64,000 bases of DNA from Aurelia coerulea (taxonomy: Eukaryota; Cnidaria; Scyphozoa; Semaeostomeae; Ulmaridae), in NCBI GenBank assembly GCA_039566865.1, contig CM076958.1, forward strand, positions 2,790,001 through 2,854,000. The letters are read 5' to 3'. Below the pieces are notes generated by a model. The model did no database searches. It was not told the DNA's origin and saw nothing but the letters and a program-made list of their open reading frames with translations. Every line of letters begins with the position of its first letter. The stretch's first letter is position 1. Position numbers and translations under genes: made by a program. Positions 57,873 through 64,000 of the stretch are shown piece by piece.

Positions 57873-58158
57873 CCCGGGGGGTACATGACTTGTGGATGGA
57901 CGGGGGTCTGCCGCCCGATTTTCAGAAAGCTACCCTCTTCTAATTACCGAAAATTTGCTTTGGTACCCACTTTTATGATAAATTTTGGCGGAAAATTGCC
58001 CATTTTAACAATTTTTTGCGAATTTCAGCGAAATCCCACCCTTGTTTATGGAAAATTTGCCGAAAAAGGACCCTTGTTTAGAGAATTTTGGGCTCAAAAA
58101 CCCACCCATATGGGCGGCACATACCCGTACCTTGAACATGTTATGTACCCCCTCCGGG
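57873..58158 (+). mobile_element. G/C-tract MITE, 286 bp, perfect 8-bp TSD
   Basis: GAAATTTG at 57865-57872 and 58159-58166. Ends are CCCGGGGGGTACATGAC and TACCCCCTCCGGG. The ~100-codon open frame through it is a composition effect and is broken in the other copy. Confidence 0.88.
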
Positions 58159-58304
58159 GAAATTTGTTTCACTAGATTGGCGTTCCCTAGCGAACTGCAG
58201 GGCGTGGCCTCAGAAAATTACTGAATCACTGGAGTTGTAGACCCTCGTCTACCTCTGGCACTCCAATTGATTTTCCGTAACGCGCTTCTGGCACCCCGGG
58301 GCCA

Positions 58305-58750
58305 TGATAATAATAATAATGATAGTAATCTATTTATTTATGGTTGGCTCGAAGATAACTACTTGAAGCTAATTAAAGCCAACCATTAACAAAAACGAAA
58401 ACTCAAAATTAAATAATATTATTTACTATACAAATAAATAAATATCTATAAAAATCCTAAATTATTTACAAATCTCTTACACAATCTACAGTTGCAATTC
58501 CTAAATTTATGCTTTTTTATCTTCTGCTTAAATTCTGTCAAGGTATGAGACTCTTTTAGTTCTAATGGCAACGAATGCCAGAGTTTGTGTCCAATGTACC
58601 TGATTGTGTCTATACCATAAGCATTTGCGCATCGAATTGGTACTGACAAATTGTCATTACCTCTCAGTCTATGGGATTCTCTTCTCGACGAAGATTTCAG
58701 ACATGAATTTAGGATTGAGATAATTTTTGGTCTTATAAATTTCCATAGTT
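58305..58750 (-). pseudogene. LINE ORF2 C-terminus with frameshift
   Basis: On the minus strand, EIYKTKNYLNPKFMSEIFVE runs into a frame change near 58670. It continues RLRGNDNLSVPIRCANAYGI, DTIRYIGHKLWHSLPLELKE and CNCRLCKRFVNNLGFL with stop at 58446. The tail is an ATTATT repeat at 58308-58320. Confidence 0.78.
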
Positions 58751-59052
58751 AGCAACTGTAGATTTCTATGGTGAATGGTAACTGAATCTGCCACCATCTG
58801 CCATCAGTTAACAATTCTTCAAAATTTGACGACGTATCCTTGAATGCGATTCTAAATGCTCTCCCTGACGACGAGAAGGTGTAAGTTAGATTCAGTGAGA
58901 TGGACGAAAGAAATTCGTTGTGATTTATTCATTTAACGCCTTTGCTTTCTTTATCTCTCATTTTGCCTCTGAAATCGAGCATTCTTTTATTGAACAAATA
59001 ATCCAATTGTGCAGGTTTGCGTTCTTCGAAAAATGAAAATTTCGTTGTGTGG

Positions 59053-59262
59053 TAGACTGGCCCCAAGTCTATCTCTTCCATCCGTCTACCGTTCCCTTTA
59101 CGGTAGTTCCTGGATCCGCCTTTTTCTGGATCCGCCATTCCAACATTCCGTCCAGAGAGCTCGAGAGATGTTGGAATGGCGGATCCAGAAAAAGGCGGAT
59201 CCAGGAACTACCTTAAAGGGAACGGTAGACGGACGGAAGAGATAGACTTAAGGCAAGTCTAG
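59053..59262. mobile_element. hAT-like palindromic MITE, 210 bp, 8-bp TSD
   Basis: Perfect TSD TTGTGTGG at 59045-59052 and 59263-59270. Ends TAGACTGGCCCCAAGTC and AAGGCAAGTCTAG share TAGACT/AGTCTAG with 32196 and 40392. The arms (GGATCCGCCTTTTTCTGGAT and its inverse) pair almost to the centre. Confidence 0.85.
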
Positions 59263-59362
59263 TTGTGTGGAGTCTTGTTTCAACCCAGTTTCGCTCATTT
59301 CCAGGGCTCGTCAGTGCAGCTAGGCAGTATGAGCGAACATTTCAGGGAGGCATTTAAACTGT

Positions 59363-59440
59363 TAGCCTGCGTGCAGACTTTACTTTCCACTGCGAAGGAG
59401 AGCCTTTCGCAGTGGAAAGTAAAGTCTGCGTGCAGGCTAC
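59363..59440. mobile_element. 78-bp hairpin element with 8-10-bp TSD
   Basis: TAAACTGT (extendable to TAAACTGTTA) at 59355-59362 and 59441-59448. The arms are TAGCCTGCGTGCAGACTTTA onward and their perfect inverse; the loop is about 8 nt. A related core occurs at 1658-1694. Confidence 0.8.
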
Positions 59441-59466
59441 TAAACTGTTAAAGATGAGAATTTTAC

Positions 59467-59649
59467 TTGTTGAGGAGACGAGATACGCTTTGTCCGAGGA
59501 AACTTTTTTGTCCCCCCGTGCAGTTGGTTAAAGTTTATATGCGCCCAACATAGCTCCAACACAAAACGCTACTGCGCATGAGCTTTAACCCACTGCACGG
59601 GGGGACACATAGGTTTCCTCGGACAAAGCGTATCTCATCTCCCCAACAA
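59467..59649. mobile_element. Inverted-repeat element, ~183 bp
   Basis: Arms TTGTTGAGGAGACGAGATAC and GTATCTCATCTCCCCAACAA extend inward through CTTTGTCCGAGGAAAC and CCCCGTGCAGT. No clear TSD (TTTTAC against TTAC). Confidence 0.65.
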
Positions 59650-62600
59650 TTACAGGTAGGGCCCCTATGAATCTCCACTATGGGGACATGTCTGCGTTTT
59701 TTCTGTCTACAAATCAAAGCTTAAAAGACATGAAATTCTCCATAGACATTTAGTCAAGGGTAAACCTGATCAATGTCTTCTAAGTTCTGTTTAATGTTGT
59801 TTACCAGATTCCCCTTGTAAGTGATAAGCGAGGGTTGATAGATGAATCTATCTTCCAAATGCTTCCTTAGATAAGCCAGATAACTTCTAGAGTAGTATAT
59901 AATCCACAGTTAAGTAGAAAATTAATCATTCTGCAAACTTAACGGAGAATTCAGGAGGTATTCATCTCTTGTAGCTCCAAGTGTCAACTGCTGAGGAGAA
60001 AGCGTTATCTACCTTGAAGAGAGAGACGGTAACCAATTGAGGGGTGCACAAGGAGCGAAAGTTTTTGCAGCAAATTCACAGGTGTGTTTTCGTTTTGCAA
60101 TTTTAGAGAAGTTTGTCTCCTTTCTATTCTAGGTATTTTCACGCATCAAGGCCACCAGCAATTTCGTAGATCTCATGGTGGAAACAAATGCACGAAACCA
60201 TTGCTGTAACTCTAATGAGAACGTAAAATTTTCTTCCTAGTAAAAGTAGCGTGACTGGTTTTGCTTGTAAACAAAAACTTATAAACTATGTTCCACTACC
60301 TCTTTCGTGAGTCAGGAAATGAGTCATTCGTGTCTGGAAATTTTCTGGGTGTACATATACAAATGCAGACTAGAGCAGAATTTGACGTTCGTTTGGAAAG
60401 CTGCTGAAACTTCTGGCAAAGTTCCAAATGCATTTGCAATGGTGCTCGTTTTTGGCAAGCTCATGAAAAGATCTTTTGGGAAAATACCAAATATAATCTT
60501 GGTTGCATCGCGTGTATTTCTAGGTGTACTTCTAATGTATCTTTCTTTAGCTGTCTTGCCCGAATTTCACGTTCCTTTTTAGCGTACCCAGAGCAAAACA
60601 CTCATTGCAAAATTTCAAATCTTTTGGTTTGGTGCTACTTTTTATTGGCAAGTCTCCAAGTATTTTTGGCGAAGCTCCAAAGTTGTTTGGCATGGTGCCA
60701 GAACGTTTGTTGGCCGTTTGTTTGGCATGGTGCCTGAACGTTTGTTGGTCACGCCTAACGTATGTCTCGCAAAAAGTGTTGTCATTAGCTGATTTGAAAT
60801 TGATGTGAATCATTTTTTCACCAGTTTCATCAGGATTTGACGTTTATTAGCTATTTATCACGACCACGCCTGAATTTCAAATAAGCTGGTCCTCTCATTG
60901 GTCAGTTCCAACGTGATGCTGAGTGTATTTTCTCTGTAGTTCCGCCAAATTTTGAGGCTTTTTGCAGCAGGTTACAATGACCATGCCTGGAACCTCGAAT
61001 AAGCTTATGCCTTCTCGTTGATTAATTTCAAGCACACGTCATCTTATGTATGGTATCACCATAATGGCCATATTTTGGCGTTTCATTGGCAATCTGGCAA
61101 AGTTTTGGAATACAGTTTGGAAGTTCGCCGCCGCTTTTTCTTCGATGACCACGCCTTTTCAGGTTTTCAAGTAGACTTCCTGATTGGCCAATTTCAAATG
61201 AGCTATAAATTTATGTCACTTCTCTTTCATTGTCACTTCTCTTTCAGTGTTCTCTTCAATGTTTTGCAGTGTAAAGCTGTGTCTGATTCTGTTGGGCGTA
61301 GTCCCTTGTATCTTTCTCCGTTTAACATACTTTTTCGTACCTCACATTATTTTGTACCCAAAACATACAAGAGACTGATATAGATGTAGGAGGCATTGGG
61401 GCGAGGAGGGCTGCAGGATCCCTGGAAAGGCAAAATTTATTTCATGAAGGCTTCATTCGGGCAGTTTTATCTCAATGAAGCCGTCATATTCGGGCAAGAT
61501 ACTCCCCACGCCCATGCAGGTTGAAACTGTGTACTTTCCCTTCATGTCTGCAAGCATTTATGTGGAGTAATACACTAACTAGTTATTCACTGCACACTGG
61601 GATACTTCGAATTTGTTCTTCCTTTGTAGCAAATATCTTATCACCATGGCATGGGTAGTGCAAGAGGGCTGTGCTTCATGATCAGGGACCATCCATTTTG
61701 TCCGGGCTACCTAGCCCCTTTCAGCATTGTAGCTTCCTTGCTATTGATCGAAGTCCATAGAGACGATATACAAATTTCATCAGGGGGCTCCTGAGCTCCC
61801 TGGTAAGGGGGCATTTGTTTTGTTTTGGCTATCCGCCCCATTTTCTTCTACAAGCGTCTACTATTCGTCCAGAAACACAGATATGTTATGCGGCTTTGCA
61901 TAGGGGGGCTGAGTTGAGTTTCGAATTGCTACGAATTCCCGACCCCCATTTCCACCCAGTAACCTCTCTGTTATTTACCCGGAAACACCCGTATACTGTA
62001 CCGGTATATTAATTTTTGCTCACAAACTTTCTGTATAGTTTTACAGCATCTTCGCTGTAGACCTGATGTGATTTAGATTTGTAAGCAGAAACACTGATGT
62101 GATTTGTCGGAGTTTAGCGGATTCATACCATGAATTTTTTCTTTTTAGTTTATCGAATGAAGTTAGTGTTGATTGCAAACTTTGTCTAATTGCATGAACT
62201 TTTCAGACGTTGCTTACCGTTCATTAGCTGTTTTAATTGTTTATCCCATTCTTTAGTTCATTTGTTCTCAGTTTAATGGTTTTAGGTCTTTCAGTTGTTT
62301 TCGTTCTCCTAAATCTTCTAAATTTTGTCTCATACTGCTGCTTTAGGTTCTCTCTTTTGTTTATTTATTTTCAGTTCAATGGTTTTAAGTCTTATTGTTT
62401 CGCCCAATTCTTCCAAATTTCTATTCTTCCCCAATCAAGGTTCGGCCTTTTCTATCTCTATAGCTCGTTTATTTTGTTAAAGTTCTTCTAATGTTAAGAG
62501 TGTTAAGCTTTATTTCATTCTTATTCTCCCAAATCTCGTCAATATTTAGCCAATTTGTCCCTTCTTTTATTCATTTCTTCCAATTTTAATGATGTTAAGT

Positions 62601-63966
62601 TCTTCATTTTCTTTTTGTTTATATTTCCACAAATCCTTCCTTGCCTGCCATTTTCAGACAGTTTCCCAAAAGTGGCATAAACTTTTAATTTATTTAAACA
62701 ATAATCGTACAAATGTTGTCTAGCTCTTTGTTCTTTTATTTATTTTGCTGTTATTTCCGTCTTGTTTACCCTTTTCGGCGTTCTTTCATTTTACAATTTG
62801 ATTGTCCCCCAGATTAATCTTTATACTTTTATTTTTCCTCAGAATAGTTACCAGACCTCTCACGTTGAGATAGAAATTGTTTGCCACCATGTTTGCTCTG
62901 TTTACATTTGTCGGCGTTCTTTCTTTTTCCAATTATTTGTCCCCAGATTACCAGAGATAGTCTCCAGATTATTTCGTAATCATAACTGCAGAGTTCTCTG
63001 TCTCGCGTACTATCAGAAATGAATCACGTGTGCAGTATTGAATATTCACATGCACAGAAGACCACCATCACGTGTAACTTTTAGATTTATACCAGCTATA
63101 ACGCATGCGCACTTCTCCGTCTACCCATCATTGAAGATTTACTTACCGTTTTCTTGTTTTGTCTCTACTTGCTCTTCCAAGCTCTGCTACACAATTCTCA
63201 GTCCAGTCACAAATTTTGTTAATAATTCCTTTCCAATTCTCGACTCTCTGAATTATCCAACCATTGCAGATCTTTCTCCTTCCTTACAATGATACTGTCG
63301 TTTTACTGTTGATAGCCTTTTGCAAATTTCAACTATAGTCTCTCTATTTATTTCTTTATTCGTGTCACTGTGTATTATTCTTTCGTTATTTTACCACCCA
63401 GGATCTAATTTTCAGCCCGCTTTTCTTTTCCCTCGCTCGTTAGGCTCTAATCTATCATGTTAGGTTCAAACCTGTTTCTGCTATTTCTTTGCTCATCACA
63501 AAGAATCTTATCATTCACCGTCATCAGTTTTTCCTAAGCATTTCAACCACCAGTGACAGGGGGATATTCTTCACGAGAATTAATCATCTTCCCTAAAAAT
63601 TCTTCTTGAGTCCTTTTCTTCCCTTTTTCTTTCAGGTCATGACTGCAGTAAGTCAGCAAAATTATTAATCGTACCATATTCGCTGTCCTTTTTGTCGTGT
63701 TGCGTTGTTCCAAATTTTGTACTTCAAAATTATCTTTCCCCAGTGGAATATTGCATTGCCTCGAAGAATTTTCACTCTTAGCCAGAGCTGACGTTTTCAG
63801 CCCCTCCCTTTTTGACATTTTCCTCCAGAAGTTCTCCGTAACATCTTGTTTCTTCCTTTGTTCATTTGAATAGATACCCCATTACAGACATCGGCTTGGC
63901 TGATTACAAAGTCTACATAGTCGTGGTTCAGCGCAATTCAGAAAATGCGAAAGTATAAAATATGTT
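59650..63966. other. Mostly unassigned; T-rich 62.1-63.4 kb
   Basis: No LINE, TIR element or exon recognised beyond the degenerate repeats at 60.6-61.2 kb. 62.1-63.4 kb is strongly T-rich on this strand, with many TTTTATTT and CTTCTTTT runs. Its hydrophobic open frames are composition artefacts. Confidence 0.4.
60861..61195 (+). repeat. Degenerate repeat with GACCACGCC landmarks
   Basis: GACCACGCCTGAATTTC, GACCATGCCTGGAACCTC and GACCACGCCTTTTC, each followed by an AAGTAGCTT/ATTGGTCAATTTC-like block, at 60861, 60979 and 61145. Just upstream, GTTTGGCATGGTGCC repeats at 60686 and 60720. Confidence 0.4.
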
Positions 63967-64000
63967 TTGTTGCAATTGTTGCTGTTGTTGTTGTTGTTGT
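63967..64000 (+). repeat. (TTG)n microsatellite at window edge
   Basis: TTGTTGCTGTTGTTGTTGTT runs off the end of the window. Confidence 0.85.

Noticed and set aside
57870..58175. 101-codon frame MPGGYMTCGWTG...
   Set aside because: Lies wholly in a G/C-tract MITE; the sister copy at 39828-40116 does not preserve the frame as a protein.
62237..63292. Multi-pass membrane protein frames
   Set aside because: Phe/Leu/Ser-rich translation of T-rich DNA, present in several frames, with no family motif.

Overview
This window is animal nuclear DNA. It is AT-rich, has almost no long open frames, and is dense with fragmentary retrotransposons and small inverted-repeat DNA transposons. No bacterial gene order, rRNA, CRISPR array or bona fide tRNA is visible. 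The LINE remnants and a CCCGGGGG...GTATGTGCCGCCC-type repeat remind me of anthozoan cnidarian (coral or sea anemone) genomes. That taxonomic call rests on memory and was not checked against a database. The host is metazoan in any case, because the window carries a SMIM15 homologue.

Host genes: the one complete gene I can reconstruct is a three-exon SMIM15-like gene at 41246-45118 (+), 83 codons plus stop. Both introns are phase 1 with GT...AG borders. About 2.6 kb upstream, 38436-38772 looks like a bidirectional promoter: a perfect CRE (TGACGTCA) and an E2F-like TTCCCGCC lie between two divergent candidate first exons. I do not recognise either product.

Mobile DNA fills most of the rest. (1) LINEs: a 5'-truncated but open reverse transcriptase ORF (19003-20916, minus) and about nine 3'-end fragments, several keeping a readable C-terminus. 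(2) Non-autonomous DNA elements whose superfamily can be argued from target-site duplications (TSDs): TA-flanked CCGGGTG-ended MITEs (about two dozen termini); two families with 9-bp TSDs (Mutator-like); three with TAGACT...AGTCTAG ends and 8-bp TSDs (hAT-like); three C/G-tract-ended elements with perfect 8-bp TSDs; PIF/Harbinger-like elements with TTA or TAA TSDs; and a TTAA-flanked element. None encodes a recognisable transposase. (3) Satellites: a 148-bp tandem repeat, a 166-bp higher-order TTCA array, an eight-copy ~65-70-bp minisatellite, and (TTG)n and (GAAA)n tracts. (4) A tRNA-derived SINE-like repeat in two copies.

Layout: 0-16 kb is mixed repeats; 16-23 kb is LINE and MITE nesting; 24-27 kb is a 2.3-kb 9-bp-TSD element inside a TTAA element; 27.5-38 kb is satellite, foldbacks, hAT and MITEs; 38.4-45.1 kb is the genic segment; 45.5-46.6 kb is the TTCA array; 51-52 kb is a tandem Harbinger pair; 54 kb is the minisatellite; 57.8-59.7 kb is a cluster of short hairpin transposons; 60-64 kb is mostly unannotatable T-rich DNA. 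Many nestings are clean enough to order the insertions in time.
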